From Ilumatobacteraceae bacterium (GTDB lineage: Bacteria > Actinomycetota > Acidimicrobiia > Acidimicrobiales > Ilumatobacteraceae), in assembly GCA_017859395.1 (NCBI GenBank), contig JAFMNE010000005.1, positions 44,376 to 85,312 of the forward strand: a stretch of 40,937 nt of DNA, in the 5' to 3' direction. A program made the translations under genes and the position numbers. Shown piece after piece: positions 1 through 8,383 of this stretch (position 1 is its first letter; every line of letters starts with the position of its first letter). The notes below the pieces were generated by a model that worked only from the letters and a program-made list of their open reading frames with translations, was not told the DNA's origin and searched no databases.

Positions 1-62
1 CTGCCGGTATCGGCCATCGACGTGCTGGACGCGTTGGTCGTTGCGGCATCCTCAGGATTCAT
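1..62 (-). CDS. Partial N-terminus of a possible ArsR-type regulator (runs off left edge)
   Basis: An ATG at 62 on the minus strand opens a frame (MNPEDAATTNASS...) that runs off the window. The same peptide, with one change (MNAEDAATT...), occurs in the C-terminal extension of the neighbouring arsI frame. There it continues to a Cys-Cys-Ser end, and a CCS(P) stretch is common near the N-terminus of actinobacterial ArsR repressors. Together with the arsI gene just upstream, this suggests the next gene is an arsR. The identification rests on context and a short peptide only. The helix-turn-helix domain would lie outside the window. Confidence 0.35.
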   Translation of the reverse strand, partial: MNPEDAATTNASSTSMADTG

Positions 63-92
63 GCCCACGGTTGTTCAACGGTGGGTGAGCAC
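1..92. repeat. Direct repeat copy A (arsI/arsR junction duplication)
   Basis: Positions 1-92 match 152-243 at a 151-nt offset. The first 55 nt are identical and the remaining 37 nt carry six substitutions. The repeat may continue to the left of the window. One substitution turns a TGA in this copy (minus strand) into TCA in the other copy, which changes where the arsI frame ends. Confidence 0.9.
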
Positions 93-105
93 ACCCCGTC
101 TGAAC

Positions 106-627
106 TCAGGAGCAGCAGCGGCCGCTGGGGGCTGCACCTTCGCCAGCCAAGCTGCCGGTATCGGCCATCGACGTGCTGGACGCGTTGGTCGTTGCGGCAT
201 CCTCAGCGTTCATGCCTGCGGTGGTTGAACGGTGGGTGAGCACCACGTTCTCGCGGGCGGTCGGATGATCGGCGGTCTTCACATAGACCTCCCAGCGATG
301 CCCGTTCGGGTCGGTCACCCAGGTCTCCACCTTTTCAGCAAAGCAGCACATCGTCTCGTCGATACCGGTGGTCATGAGTCCGGCACCGCGCAATCGCTCC
401 TCGGTGGCCACCACCTCATCGGCTGACTCGACCTCGAGGCCGAGGTGGTTGATCCCGCCGGCCGGGGCATCCGGGCGTTCGAACACCACGAACTTCAGCG
501 GTGGGTCGGTGAGTGCCCAGTTGGCGTAGCCGTCCTCCACCTTGTCGGGAGCGGTGCCGAATAGGCGGCCGTAGAAGTCGATGGCCTCAGCGAGGTCGGC
601 AACGTCGATGGCGAGTTGTAGGCGCAT
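106..627 (-). CDS. arsI: ArsI/CadI-family C-As lyase (VOC metalloenzyme)
   Basis: This is a vicinal-oxygen-chelate protein of the ArsI/CadI family, non-heme iron dioxygenases that cleave the carbon-arsenic bond of trivalent organoarsenicals. With a start at 627 (MRLQLAIDV), the expected metal ligands are Gln4, His61 (NHLGLEVES) and Glu113 (WEVYV). The vicinal cysteine pair that binds arsenic is Cys94-Cys95 (ETMCCFAEKV). This spacing matches the Gln/His/Cys-Cys/Glu pattern I recall for characterised ArsI. An in-frame ATG at 675 would add 16 residues unlike the family. The last 45 or so residues, past LTHR, are a non-VOC extension read through a duplicated junction, so the ancestral stop was probably near position 240. 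An arsenite permease lies nearby at 1998. Confidence 0.88.
   Translation of the reverse strand: MRLQLAIDVADLAEAIDFYGRLFGTAPDKVEDGYANWALTDPPLKFVVFERPDAPAGGINHLGLEVESADEVVATEERLRGAGLMTTGIDETMCCFAEKVETWVTDPNGHRWEVYVKTADHPTARENVVLTHRSTTAGMNAEDAATTNASSTSMADTGSLAGEGAAPSGRCCS
152..243. repeat. Direct repeat copy B (inside the 3' end of arsI)
   Basis: This is the partner of the repeat at 1-92. On the minus strand it encodes the arsI tail from about LTHRSTTAGMNAEDAATT onward. In copy A the same position reads LTHR followed by a TGA stop and then an ATG start. The arrangement looks like a short tandem duplication of an arsI-stop/next-gene-start junction followed by divergence. Confidence 0.9.
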
Positions 628-881
628 GCCATCACCGTGACCGATCGGGGTTGCTGTGTCAACCAAATACGACATGAACTAGTTACCGGCATCGACTGCC
701 ACCAGAACGATCAACCACCAGCAGGATCTGCCATCAACTAACCCGGCTCATCTTCAACGCCGTGATCCACGACGCTTCAGTCCGCGACACCACAAATCCG
801 CCACGACCCGAGGACACCACGACGTGAGAACACGGAGACCCGATAGGGCGCACCCGCTGCCGCGCCAGCCACACTGGGGAC

Positions 882-1838
882 ATGAGCAGCACTCACGCCC
901 ACCGCGTCGGCATCATCGGTTTAGGAACGGTCGGTCGTCGATTCGTTGATCTCTTCACAGCCGATGACCGCTTCGACCTGGTGGCCTGTTGGGACGCATC
1001 CGACGCCGCGCGTCGCGCATGTGAGGCACCGGTGGTTGCCGATGCCGATCAGGTGATCGCAGCCGCCGATCTCGTCTACATCGCGGTGCCACCGGCCGCC
1101 CATGGCGACTATGTTCGGCGCTGCGTAGCCGCGGGTCGGGCAATGCTGTGCGAGAAGCCCCTCGGTGTTGATGTGGCTGATTCGCGCGAGTTGACCGCAT
1201 TGGTCGACACCTCGGGGCTCGCGGCTGCGATCAACTTCGTGCACGGCTCTGCGCCCGCAGCCGTTGAACTCGGCCGTCGTCTGGCCAACGGCGACGCGGG
1301 CGATATCACGGTGGCCGATCTGCGGGTGCATATGCCGCTGTGGCCCCGCGCCTGGCAGGCCGAGGCCACCTGGTTGGGCGCCGCTGCCGAAGGAGGGTGG
1401 ACCCGGGAGATCGGGTCGCATTTCGTGTTCTGTGCACGCCGGGTGTTGGGCGGGGCGACCCTGGTTGCCGCCACGGTGCGCCGTCAGGACCCAACCCGCG
1501 CCGAGGATCTCGTCCATGCCCGACTCGACTGTGCGGGTGTGCCGATGCTGATCACCGGCACGAGCGGCGCAGCCGGATCCGAAATCGTCGAGTTCGTCGT
1601 GCGTGGTACTCAACGATCGTTCCGCATCGTGGACTGGTACCGACTCGAGGCCACCAATGACGACGATGTGTGGACAGCTGTTGACCTGCCCGCAGAACCG
1701 ACGCCGGCGGTGGCGGCCTACCGGGCGCAACTCGATCAGATCGCTGCCATGCTCAACGGCGCTGCGCACACGTTGCCCACGTTTTCTGATGCCCTGGCGG
1801 TGCAGGAGATCGTTGAGGGCATCTTGTCGGCCGGGTGA
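882..1838 (+). CDS. Gfo/Idh/MocA-family NAD(P)-dependent oxidoreductase
   Basis: This 318-residue protein has an N-terminal Rossmann fold with the dinucleotide motif GIIGLGTVG (about residues 10-18) and the family signature CEKPLGV near residue 90, where the lysine-proline pair sits by the nicotinamide. The C-terminal half (GGWTREIGSHFV and after) fits the substrate-binding alpha/beta domain. Members oxidise or reduce sugars, cyclitols or related carbonyl compounds, and the substrate cannot be read from sequence. It lies between arsI and the ACR3 permease, which could be chance. It has its own upstream gap of about 250 nt shared divergently with arsI. A second member of the family is at 34392. 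Confidence 0.85.
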   Translation: MSSTHAHRVGIIGLGTVGRRFVDLFTADDRFDLVACWDASDAARRACEAPVVADADQVIAAADLVYIAVPPAAHGDYVRRCVAAGRAMLCEKPLGVDVADSRELTALVDTSGLAAAINFVHGSAPAAVELGRRLANGDAGDITVADLRVHMPLWPRAWQAEATWLGAAAEGGWTREIGSHFVFCARRVLGGATLVAATVRRQDPTRAEDLVHARLDCAGVPMLITGTSGAAGSEIVEFVVRGTQRSFRIVDWYRLEATNDDDVWTAVDLPAEPTPAVAAYRAQLDQIAAMLNGAAHTLPTFSDALAVQEIVEGILSAG

Positions 1839-1997
1839 CCAACCGGGTAACCAATAGGTGAACCTCCGACACGTTGTGTCTGGCGGCAAGACTGCTCGTG
1901 TGAGGTGCAGCACCGACGACAACTCGACCATGTCGCACGGCGCGACGACGGGCGTGACGGTGAGCCGACAAACGATCTCTGAATGGGCTACATCGCA

Positions 1998-3101
1998 ATG
2001 AGCGACAACCTGAATGACAACGGCGCACTCTCCGACTGTCGCCCAGCCGACGCCGACCAGCACGGCGATGCGCTCGGTGTCTTCGGTCGTTACCTCTCGT
2101 TGTGGGTGGCCATCGCCATCGTCGTTGGAGTGGTGCTCGGTGAATTGATCCCATCGGTTCCCGACACCCTCGCCACGTGGGAGGTCGCCAGCGTCAACAT
2201 TCCGGTGGCCGTGTTGATCTGGGCGATGATCCTGCCGATGATGGTCAGCGTCGACTTCGGGTCAGTGCGCCGCGTCGGCCGCGAACCGGGTGGCCTCGCC
2301 GTGACCACCTCGGTGAACTGGTTGCTGAAGCCCTTCAGCATGTATCTGTTCGCATGGTTCTTCTTGACCGTGGTCTTCGACGCGTTCATCGATGACGCCA
2401 CCGCCGACGGCTACCTCGCCGGAGCGATCTTGCTCGGCGCGGCACCGTGCACGGCAATGGTGTTCGTATGGAGCCTGCTCGTGCGCGGCGACGCCGGGTA
2501 CACCTTGGTGCAGGTCGCGGTGAACGACCTGATCATGCTGGTGGCCTTCGCTCCGATCGTCGTGACCCTGCTCGGCATCTCCGACATCGACGTGCCGTGG
2601 TCCACGGTGGCGGTGTCGGTGCTGTTGTACATCGTGGTGCCGTTGGTATCAGGGCTGGTGCTGCGCCGCACCTTGGTGGCTCGTCGCGGTTCCACCTGGT
2701 TCGGCGAACAGTTCTTGCCGCGACTGTCGCCGGTGACACCCACCGGGCTCATCGTCACACTCGTTCTGCTCTTCGCCTTCCAGGGCGACACCGTGACCGA
2801 TTCGCCTGGCCACATCGTGTTGATCGCAGTGCCGCTGATCCTCCAGACGGTGTTCGTCTATGCCGTGGGATACCGCATCATGCGCTGGCGTCGTATCCGG
2901 CACGAGGTCGCTGCTCCCGGAGCACTGGTTGGTGCCAGCAATTTCTTCGAACTCGCCGTCGCCGCAGCGATTGCCCTGTTTGGGCTGGACTCTCCGGCCG
3001 CGCTTGCCACCGTTGTCGGTGTGCTGGTGGAGGTGCCGCTGATGCTGGCGTTGGTGGCGCACGCGAATCGGACTCGCGATCGTTTCGCTGTCGCCGCCTG
3101 A
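1998..3101 (+). CDS. acr3: ACR3-family arsenite efflux permease
   Basis: This 367-residue integral membrane protein, with about ten hydrophobic segments, exports arsenite using the membrane potential. It shows the family blocks VLIWAMILPMMVSVDF, NWLLKPFSMYLFAWFF and GAAPCTAMVFVWS. The last contains the conserved transport cysteine, and GASNFFELAVAAAIALFG lies near the C-terminus. The chosen start is the ATG at 1998 (MSDNLND). An in-frame ATG at 1983 would add only five residues, and neither has a clear Shine-Dalgarno. arsI and a probable arsR lie about 1.4 kb away on the other strand, so the left end of the window is an arsenic detoxification locus with a Gfo/Idh/MocA gene inside it. Confidence 0.92.
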   Translation: MSDNLNDNGALSDCRPADADQHGDALGVFGRYLSLWVAIAIVVGVVLGELIPSVPDTLATWEVASVNIPVAVLIWAMILPMMVSVDFGSVRRVGREPGGLAVTTSVNWLLKPFSMYLFAWFFLTVVFDAFIDDATADGYLAGAILLGAAPCTAMVFVWSLLVRGDAGYTLVQVAVNDLIMLVAFAPIVVTLLGISDIDVPWSTVAVSVLLYIVVPLVSGLVLRRTLVARRGSTWFGEQFLPRLSPVTPTGLIVTLVLLFAFQGDTVTDSPGHIVLIAVPLILQTVFVYAVGYRIMRWRRIRHEVAAPGALVGASNFFELAVAAAIALFGLDSPAALATVVGVLVEVPLMLALVAHANRTRDRFAVAA

Positions 3102-3122
3102 TCCGCGCGTCGCGTTGACTCG

Positions 3123-3139
3123 CTCAGACGAGATCTGAG
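3123..3139. terminator. Candidate hairpin between convergent acr3 and MOSC genes
   Basis: CTCAGA-N5-TCTGAG is a perfect 6-bp dyad in the 22-nt gap between two convergent genes. It includes the stop codon of the minus-strand gene. There is no clear U-tract, so termination is inferred from position and symmetry only. Confidence 0.35.
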
Positions 3140-3894
3140 TACAGGCGATCGGCATCCTCGCCGTGTTGCCCACCAGCGTCCACACGCGCCATCAGGGTGC
3201 GGCGAGTAGCGGACCCCAATTCGGAAATCGCCAGCAATCGGTGCGCGCCCTCCACATCGTGTCGGTCCACGTTCAGTATCCGCCCCGCGTCGGCAATGGT
3301 CACCACATCGTCTGCGGTGTTGCCCGCCACCACCACCGCATCACCGGCAGTGATCTGGCCGGGTTCGAGGACTCGCAGGAGAAAGCCGGTGTACCCGGTG
3401 GTCTGCATCTCCACCGGTAATGAACGTCGCCCGAACCGTGCCGCCAGTTTGTGGCAGGGGCTACGTGGCTGGGTGACCTGCACGGTTGCCGTGCCGATCG
3501 TGAACACGTCACCGATAGCCACCTCGGTTTCGACCAGGCCGGTGGTGGTCAGGTTCTCGGCCATCGCGGCAACCGCGGGCAGGTTGAGCCCGCACGCGCG
3601 CCAGTGGTCGTAGTGCTCGAACGGGTAGGCCAGCAGAGCCATATCGGGGCCGCCGTGGTGCTCGTACACATGTTCATCGCCGCCAATACCGAGGACGCCG
3701 ACATCGACGGGACCCGACAGTGGGCTCTTCACGAACGCAGTGGTGACTTCTCGTGTACCTCGCCGGATGGTGCTCGTGCGGCCTGCACTGATCGCCACGA
3801 CCGAGGGTGCGCGCTGTGCATCCGAGTTCTGTACCCGGCCCGACTGCGAGGTGTTGCTCACCGTGGCGACATTACCGATGATCGTGCGACTCAT
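3124..3894 (-). CDS. MOSC-domain protein (YiiM-like)
   Basis: This 256-residue protein has a MOSC (molybdenum cofactor sulfurase C-terminal) domain. The pattern is that of YiiM-type stand-alone proteins: GDEHVYEHHGGPDMALLAYP, then a GDVFTIGTATVQVTQPRSPC stretch holding the conserved cysteine, then the shared KLAARFG. Such proteins are linked to molybdenum-cofactor-dependent detoxification of N-hydroxylated bases in E. coli. Whether that applies here is inference. The start at 3894 (MSRTIIGNV) leaves a 47-nt gap to the divergent Nudix gene. The alternative ATG at 3924 would overlap the divergent promoter region. Confidence 0.82.
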   Translation of the reverse strand: MSRTIIGNVATVSNTSQSGRVQNSDAQRAPSVVAISAGRTSTIRRGTREVTTAFVKSPLSGPVDVGVLGIGGDEHVYEHHGGPDMALLAYPFEHYDHWRACGLNLPAVAAMAENLTTTGLVETEVAIGDVFTIGTATVQVTQPRSPCHKLAARFGRRSLPVEMQTTGYTGFLLRVLEPGQITAGDAVVVAGNTADDVVTIADAGRILNVDRHDVEGAHRLLAISELGSATRRTLMARVDAGGQHGEDADRLYSDLV

Positions 3895-3941
3895 CGGCCG
3901 GTTGTCGTATGCCGGCGACCACATGGCAGGCTCGGATCACT

Positions 3942-4670
3942 GTGATCACCTTCGACGACACCCTTCGTGCCCGGATCGACACCAACCTCTCGGGCCACGA
4001 CCGCCGAGTGCACCCGCTGGACGGTCGCCGTCACGCCGCCGTCGCGATCGTGCTGGTGGATTCCGATGCTGAACTTCACGACGGTGACCCGCAGTTTCCC
4101 GACGGCGTCGACATGTCGATGGTGCCCGGTGACACCCGCGGCCTCGATGGCCGCATGATCGGTGTGGCCGGTGGCGCCGCATTTCTGCTGTGTCGGCGAG
4201 CACCGCGATTGAACTCTCATTCGGGCCAGTGGGCATTGCCGGGTGGCCGCATCGATGACGGCGAAGATGCTGTGACGGCGGCCCTGCGCGAAACCGATGA
4301 GGAACTGGGCCTGCGCTTGGGAACCGACCGAGTGTTGGGACTGCTGGACGACTACCCAACCCGGTCGGGGTATGTGATCACACCCGTGGTGGTGTGGGGT
4401 GGCGCCGACCCAGAGATGTCACCATCGCCAGATGAGGTGCAGGCCGTCTACCGCATTGGCCTGCACGCCCTGTGCTGCGATGACTCGCCCCGCTTTATCG
4501 ACATTCCCGAAAGCGACCGTCCCGTGGTGCAATTGCCACTCGGCAACGATTTGATCCACGCCCCCACCGGCGCGGTGCTGGTGCAGTTCCGATGGGTTGG
4601 TATCGAAGGCCGTGCTGCTGATCAGTCGCGGGTTGACGAGTTCGAGCAACCGGTGTTCGCCTGGCGCTGA
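3942..4670 (+). CDS. Nudix hydrolase (possibly CoA pyrophosphatase-like)
   Basis: This protein of about 242 residues has a Nudix box that fits GX5EX7REUXEEXGU: GRIDDGEDAVTAAL followed by RETDEELGL. The box glutamates bind the metal that hydrolyses nucleoside diphosphates linked to another group. A stretch before the box (WALPGG) is typical. The length and the PLDGRRHAAVAI lead-in recall NUDT7/NudL-like CoA pyrophosphatases, but the substrate is unproven. A GTG start at 3942 (VITFDDTLRARID) avoids overlap with the divergent MOSC gene, and an upstream ATG at 3909 is possible. A 7-bp hairpin overlaps its stop codon. Confidence 0.85.
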   Translation: MITFDDTLRARIDTNLSGHDRRVHPLDGRRHAAVAIVLVDSDAELHDGDPQFPDGVDMSMVPGDTRGLDGRMIGVAGGAAFLLCRRAPRLNSHSGQWALPGGRIDDGEDAVTAALRETDEELGLRLGTDRVLGLLDDYPTRSGYVITPVVVWGGADPEMSPSPDEVQAVYRIGLHALCCDDSPRFIDIPESDRPVVQLPLGNDLIHAPTGAVLVQFRWVGIEGRAADQSRVDEFEQPVFAWR

Positions 4671-4680
4671 CGAAGCGCCA
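4662..4680. terminator. Candidate intrinsic terminator hairpin after the Nudix gene
   Basis: TGGCGCT-GACGA-AGCGCCA is a perfect 7-bp stem with a 5-nt loop that overlaps the Nudix stop codon (4668-4670). It lies just before the convergent S51-family gene ends at 4695. There is no strong U-tract, as is usual in high-GC actinobacteria. Confidence 0.5.
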
Positions 4681-4694
4681 TCACGGCGACAACG

Positions 4695-5330
4695 TCACGG
4701 CAGATCGCCATGGATGACAACCTCGCCAACCGTCTCCCAGCGATGATCGCCGCCCACACCATGGCGGATCAGCGCCGTGCCGGTGGGCATCTCCACGAAG
4801 GTGGCATCGCCAGCCAACTGGCGGGTGCGGACCAACTGCTCGGGCGACCAGTTCTCGGTTTCGGTCACCACGGCCATCGCGTCGACCAGGCCCAAGCCGA
4901 TAGTGAATGCTCCCCCTCGCGGATCGGTCATCGGGTCACACATTGCAGCCGCCGAGCCACCTACGCCAACCAGAAGACCGCCACGGTTGACCACCGCGCA
5001 TAACGCCGCCCACAACGGTGTGTTCTTCATCACCGTGCGTAAATGAATCGGGGAGTCGCCGACCAGCCACACCGCGTCGGCATCATTCGCCATCGCGACG
5101 AAATCATCGCGGCGTGCATCGGGCCGGGTGAGGGCCATCAGCGGCGACGTGGCAACACCCACCCGTTCCCCCCACGCAGCGGCGGCCTCCACCAGCAGGT
5201 GTGGCTCCTCGAACGCGTCGGCGGTCGGCACCACCAGCACCTTGCCCGATCGCCCCTCGAGCACGGCGCGCGCGATGTCGTCATTGGCGGTGAATGCACC
5301 GCCTCCCATCAGGGCAATCGTTGCGGACAT
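4695..5330 (-). CDS. Peptidase S51-like (dipeptidase E/cyanophycinase superfamily) protein
   Basis: This 211-residue protein resembles the class I glutamine-amidotransferase-like S51 fold. Near the N-terminus is MGGGAFT, then KVLVVPTADAF, DAVWLVGDS, and GGLLVGVGGSAAAMCDPMTD. In this last block the serine of GGSAAA sits where S51 enzymes carry the nucleophile (usually G-T/S-S-A-G-A). It is followed by the RGGAFTIGLGL block seen in cyanophycinase-type proteins. The start at 5330 (MSATIALMGGG) fits the fold, and an upstream extension would be non-homologous. No neighbour indicates a substrate. It could be a peptidase acting on a small acidic peptide, but that is inference. Confidence 0.72.
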   Translation of the reverse strand: MSATIALMGGGAFTANDDIARAVLEGRSGKVLVVPTADAFEEPHLLVEAAAAWGERVGVATSPLMALTRPDARRDDFVAMANDADAVWLVGDSPIHLRTVMKNTPLWAALCAVVNRGGLLVGVGGSAAAMCDPMTDPRGGAFTIGLGLVDAMAVVTETENWSPEQLVRTRQLAGDATFVEMPTGTALIRHGVGGDHRWETVGEVVIHGDLP

Positions 5331-5501
5331 GGCCCGACAGTAGTGCCGAGTTCGCCACTGGCACATCCAGCATCCATGCTGCGAACGGCAACGCCAGTCG
5401 GCCCGTGGGGCCGTACTTCGGTAAGCGATATCCACTGAATCCGACCCTGCAGTTGGGCGTCGGGCATGGTGCGACGCGGTGTGTCGTGCGACCATGGTGC
5501 C

Positions 5502-6221
5502 ATGGCGCGTGCACCGCACAGCGACGACGACCGCGGCACCGGGGGGCTACGAGCCATCTGGCCCGCAGTGCGCACACCGGTCGAACCGCCGATGAGCCAA
5601 TGGGTCATGCCCACATCGGGGCCGTCAGATGAATCGGACATGGTGGCTGTCGGTGCTGATCTGCATCCGGGCACCTTGCTGAGTGCCTACCGCAGCGGGC
5701 TGTTCCCCATCCCGGTGCGCCGTCGTCGTATCGGGTGGTTCTCCCCCGATCCGCGCGGCATCATCCCCCTCGATGGGCTCGTGATCAGCCGGTCGCTGCG
5801 TCGCAGCATGCGCCGATACGAGGTGCGCTTCGATACGTGCTTCACCGAGGTGGTGCGCCGATGTGGTGACCCGTCACGACCCAGCGGGTGGATTGACGAC
5901 GGAATCATCGAGGCGTACACCACCTTGCACACCTTGGGCTGGGCACACTCGGTGGAGGTGTTCGACGACGATGATCATCTCGTCGGCGGGCTGTATGGGG
6001 TGCGCGTCAATGGGCTGTTCGCCGGCGAATCGATGTTCCATTCCGCCACCGATGCATCGAAGGTGGCTCTGGTGCACCTGGTCGAGTGGCTGCGCCACAC
6101 CGGCGCCACCCTCCTCGATGTGCAATGGACAACCGACCATCTGCGCAGTCTTGGTGCCATCGATATTGCCCGCAGCAAGTACCTCACCCTGCTGGCCGAC
6201 GCGATCGGATCCGGCCGCTGA
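5502..6221 (+). CDS. aat: Leucyl/phenylalanyl-tRNA-protein transferase
   Basis: Aat attaches Leu or Phe from aminoacyl-tRNA to N-terminal Arg or Lys of proteins, marking them for ClpS/ClpAP degradation under the N-degron rule. Family blocks are present: VAVGADLHPGTLLSAYRSGL, GWFSPDPRGIIPLD, RSLRRSMRR and GGLYGVRVNGLFAGESMFH. With the ATG at 5502 the protein is 239 residues. A second ATG at 5592 (MSQWVMP) would remove a 30-residue N-terminal segment lacking family features and is also plausible. It is followed by a 151-nt gap before ecm. Confidence 0.93.
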   Translation: MARAPHSDDDRGTGGLRAIWPAVRTPVEPPMSQWVMPTSGPSDESDMVAVGADLHPGTLLSAYRSGLFPIPVRRRRIGWFSPDPRGIIPLDGLVISRSLRRSMRRYEVRFDTCFTEVVRRCGDPSRPSGWIDDGIIEAYTTLHTLGWAHSVEVFDDDDHLVGGLYGVRVNGLFAGESMFHSATDASKVALVHLVEWLRHTGATLLDVQWTTDHLRSLGAIDIARSKYLTLLADAIGSGR

Positions 6222-6259
6222 TCGTCCGGCGGGGCGGGCGTGCACGGGAATCACCCGGC

Positions 6260-6282
6260 TCCGCTGGAGGTTCGATAGCGGA
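6260..6282. promoter_or_regulatory. Imperfectly understood dyad upstream of ecm
   Basis: TCCGCT-N11-AGCGGA lies in the 151-nt gap before ecm, about 90 nt upstream of its start. It could be an operator or only a small hairpin. No protein family is suggested. Confidence 0.2.
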
Positions 6283-6372
6283 ACGGCCGCGTCAACAGCC
6301 GATACTGGTGGCACTGCCGACCGAATCGACGTCAGCATCCACCGCAGGACCACACAGAATCGGAGCACCGCG

Positions 6373-8352
6373 ATGACCGCTACCCCCGAGACCACCGACC
6401 GCACCCCGGATCGCCCATGGATGATGCGCACCTACTCAGGGCACTCCACGGCGGAGGCATCGAACCGTCTGTACCGCACCAACTTGGCGAAGGGACAGAC
6501 CGGTCTGTCGATCGCATTCGACCTGCCCACCCAAACCGGGTACGACCCGGATGCGCCGCAATGCACCGGTGAAGTCGGAAAAGTTGGGGTGCCCGTGGCC
6601 CACATCGGCCATTTCCGCACCTTGCTCGACCAGATTCCTCCGGGCGAGATGAACACCTCGATGACGATCAATGCCACCGCCGCCTGGCTGCTCGCGCTCC
6701 ACGTCGTCAATGCCGAGGAGCAGGGCGTGCCCTCGCAGCAGTTGCGTGGCACCACCCAGAACGACATCGTGAAGGAGTACCTGTCGCGCGGCACCTACAT
6801 CTTCCCGCCGGAGGAATCGCGCCGCCTCATCGTCGACATGGTCACGTGGTGCCATGCGAACGCACCGTTGTGGAACCCGATGAATGTGTGCTCGTATCAC
6901 CTTCAAGAGGCGGGTGCGACACCGGTGCAAGAGATCGCCTATGCGATGGCCACGGCCATCGACGTGCTCGATGCGGTACGCGACTCGGGCCGGGTGCCCG
7001 CAGATGAATTCTCACGGGTCTTCGGGTCCATCTCGTTCTTCGTGAACGCCGGTATCCGCTTCGTCGAGGAGATCGCCAAGTTGCGGGCGATGACCGCGAT
7101 GTGGGAACGCATCGGTCGGGAGCGCTACGGCGTCACCGATGAGCGCGCGCTGCGGTTCCGTTATGGCGTCCAGGTGAATTCGCTCGGTCTCACCGAATCG
7201 CAACCGGAGAACAACGTGCAGCGGATCATCTTGGAGATGTTGGCGGTGACGATGTCGCGCGACGCGCGTGCCCGTTCGGTGCAGTTACCGGCATGGAACG
7301 AAGCGCTCGGCCTGCCCACCCCATGGGATCAGCAGTGGTCGCTGCGTATGCAACAGGTGTTGGCCTACGAGACCGACCTGTTGGAGTACACCGACATCTT
7401 CACCGGATCACATGTGATGGAGGGGTTGACCAGTGATCTGATGTCCGCTGCCACCGCCGAACTCGACGATGTGCTATCCCTCGGTGGTGCCTTCGCCGCG
7501 ATCGACACGCTGAAGTCACGCCTGGTGTCGTCGATGGCAGAACGCACTCGGCGTATTGCCAGCGGTGACCAGACGGTGGTTGGGGTGAACCGGTTCACCG
7601 AATCCGAGCCGTCGCCCCTCGGCGGTGAGGGAGCGATCCAGCGCGTGGATCCCGAGGTGGAGGCGCGCACGATTGCCGAGGTGCACGAATGGCGTGCCGC
7701 CCGCGACGAGGACGCGGTGCAGACCGCGCTCACCGCGCTCCGCGATGCCGCCCTCGACGGTCACAACATCATGGAACCATCCATCACCCTCGCTCGTGCC
7801 GGTGGCACAACCGGCGAATGGGGCGCCACGCTGCGCGCGGTGTTCGGCGAATATCGCGCCCCCACCGGTGTGGCGGCGGCACGGGCAGATTCTGCGGGAC
7901 TGTCAACGGTGGCTGACCGGGTGCGCGCCCTGCCCGATGGTCCTCCGCGTCTACTCGTGGCCAAGCCCGGCCTCGATGGCCATTCGAACGGCGCCGAACA
8001 GATCGCTGTTGCGGCGCGCGATGCCGGCATGGAAGTGGTGTACGCGGGTATCCGTTCGACAATCGATCAAATCGTGGCGGCCGCGCGCGACGAAGACCCC
8101 GATGTGATCGGTGTGTCGATCCTGTCGGGCTCCCACCTGCAGCTGCTGCCTCGCCTCGTCGAGGAGTTGCGCGCAGTCGGTGTGGGCGCCCCGGTCGTGG
8201 TCGGCGGCATCATCCCCGATGAAGATCAGCCCGTGCTGCTCGCTGCGGGGGTGGCCGCCGTGTACACCCCGAAGGACTACGACCTGGTGGCGATCATGGA
8301 CGACATCTGTGACCTCGCCGTTGGTCACCGCGGCGAGCACGCAACCGTCTGA
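6373..8352 (+). CDS. ecm: Ethylmalonyl-CoA mutase (B12-dependent acyl-CoA mutase)
   Basis: This 659-residue single-chain coenzyme-B12 mutase has the catalytic TIM barrel and the B12-binding domain in one polypeptide. The N-terminal half carries RTYSGHSTAEASN, LAKGQTGLSIAFDLPTQTGY and NTSMTINATAAWLLAL. The early GHSTA and NLAKGQTGLS wording is the form I associate with Ecm rather than methylmalonyl-CoA mutase. The C-terminal domain has the B12 motif DxHxxG (LDGHSNG, His537 as lower cobalt ligand), SILSGSH and VVVGGIIP. Ecm turns (2R)-ethylmalonyl-CoA into (2S)-methylsuccinyl-CoA. ccr and the epimerase gene lie 14-16 kb downstream, which supports the call. The ATG at 6373 follows CGGAG. A specialised methylmalonyl- or isobutyryl-CoA mutase is the alternative. 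Confidence 0.87.
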   Translation: MTATPETTDRTPDRPWMMRTYSGHSTAEASNRLYRTNLAKGQTGLSIAFDLPTQTGYDPDAPQCTGEVGKVGVPVAHIGHFRTLLDQIPPGEMNTSMTINATAAWLLALHVVNAEEQGVPSQQLRGTTQNDIVKEYLSRGTYIFPPEESRRLIVDMVTWCHANAPLWNPMNVCSYHLQEAGATPVQEIAYAMATAIDVLDAVRDSGRVPADEFSRVFGSISFFVNAGIRFVEEIAKLRAMTAMWERIGRERYGVTDERALRFRYGVQVNSLGLTESQPENNVQRIILEMLAVTMSRDARARSVQLPAWNEALGLPTPWDQQWSLRMQQVLAYETDLLEYTDIFTGSHVMEGLTSDLMSAATAELDDVLSLGGAFAAIDTLKSRLVSSMAERTRRIASGDQTVVGVNRFTESEPSPLGGEGAIQRVDPEVEARTIAEVHEWRAARDEDAVQTALTALRDAALDGHNIMEPSITLARAGGTTGEWGATLRAVFGEYRAPTGVAAARADSAGLSTVADRVRALPDGPPRLLVAKPGLDGHSNGAEQIAVAARDAGMEVVYAGIRSTIDQIVAAARDEDPDVIGVSILSGSHLQLLPRLVEELRAVGVGAPVVVGGIIPDEDQPVLLAAGVAAVYTPKDYDLVAIMDDICDLAVGHRGEHATV

Positions 8353-8383
8353 TCACGCGTCGGCGCAGCGGCACCACCGAGGT

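Noticed and set aside
676-881. Possible small gene or RNA between arsI and the first oxidoreductase
   Set aside because: No start with ribosome site, no structured RNA or clear promoter elements were found in this 206-nt divergent gap.
921-2063. Long minus-strand open frame across the first Gfo/Idh/MocA gene
   Set aside because: It is antisense to a clear family gene, has no recognisable motif, and long antisense frames are expected in high-GC DNA.
6222-6372. Possible cobalamin riboswitch upstream of the B12-dependent mutase
   Set aside because: Only 151 nt are available and I could not find the conserved B12 box or the surrounding stems. GGTGGCACTGCC alone is not enough.
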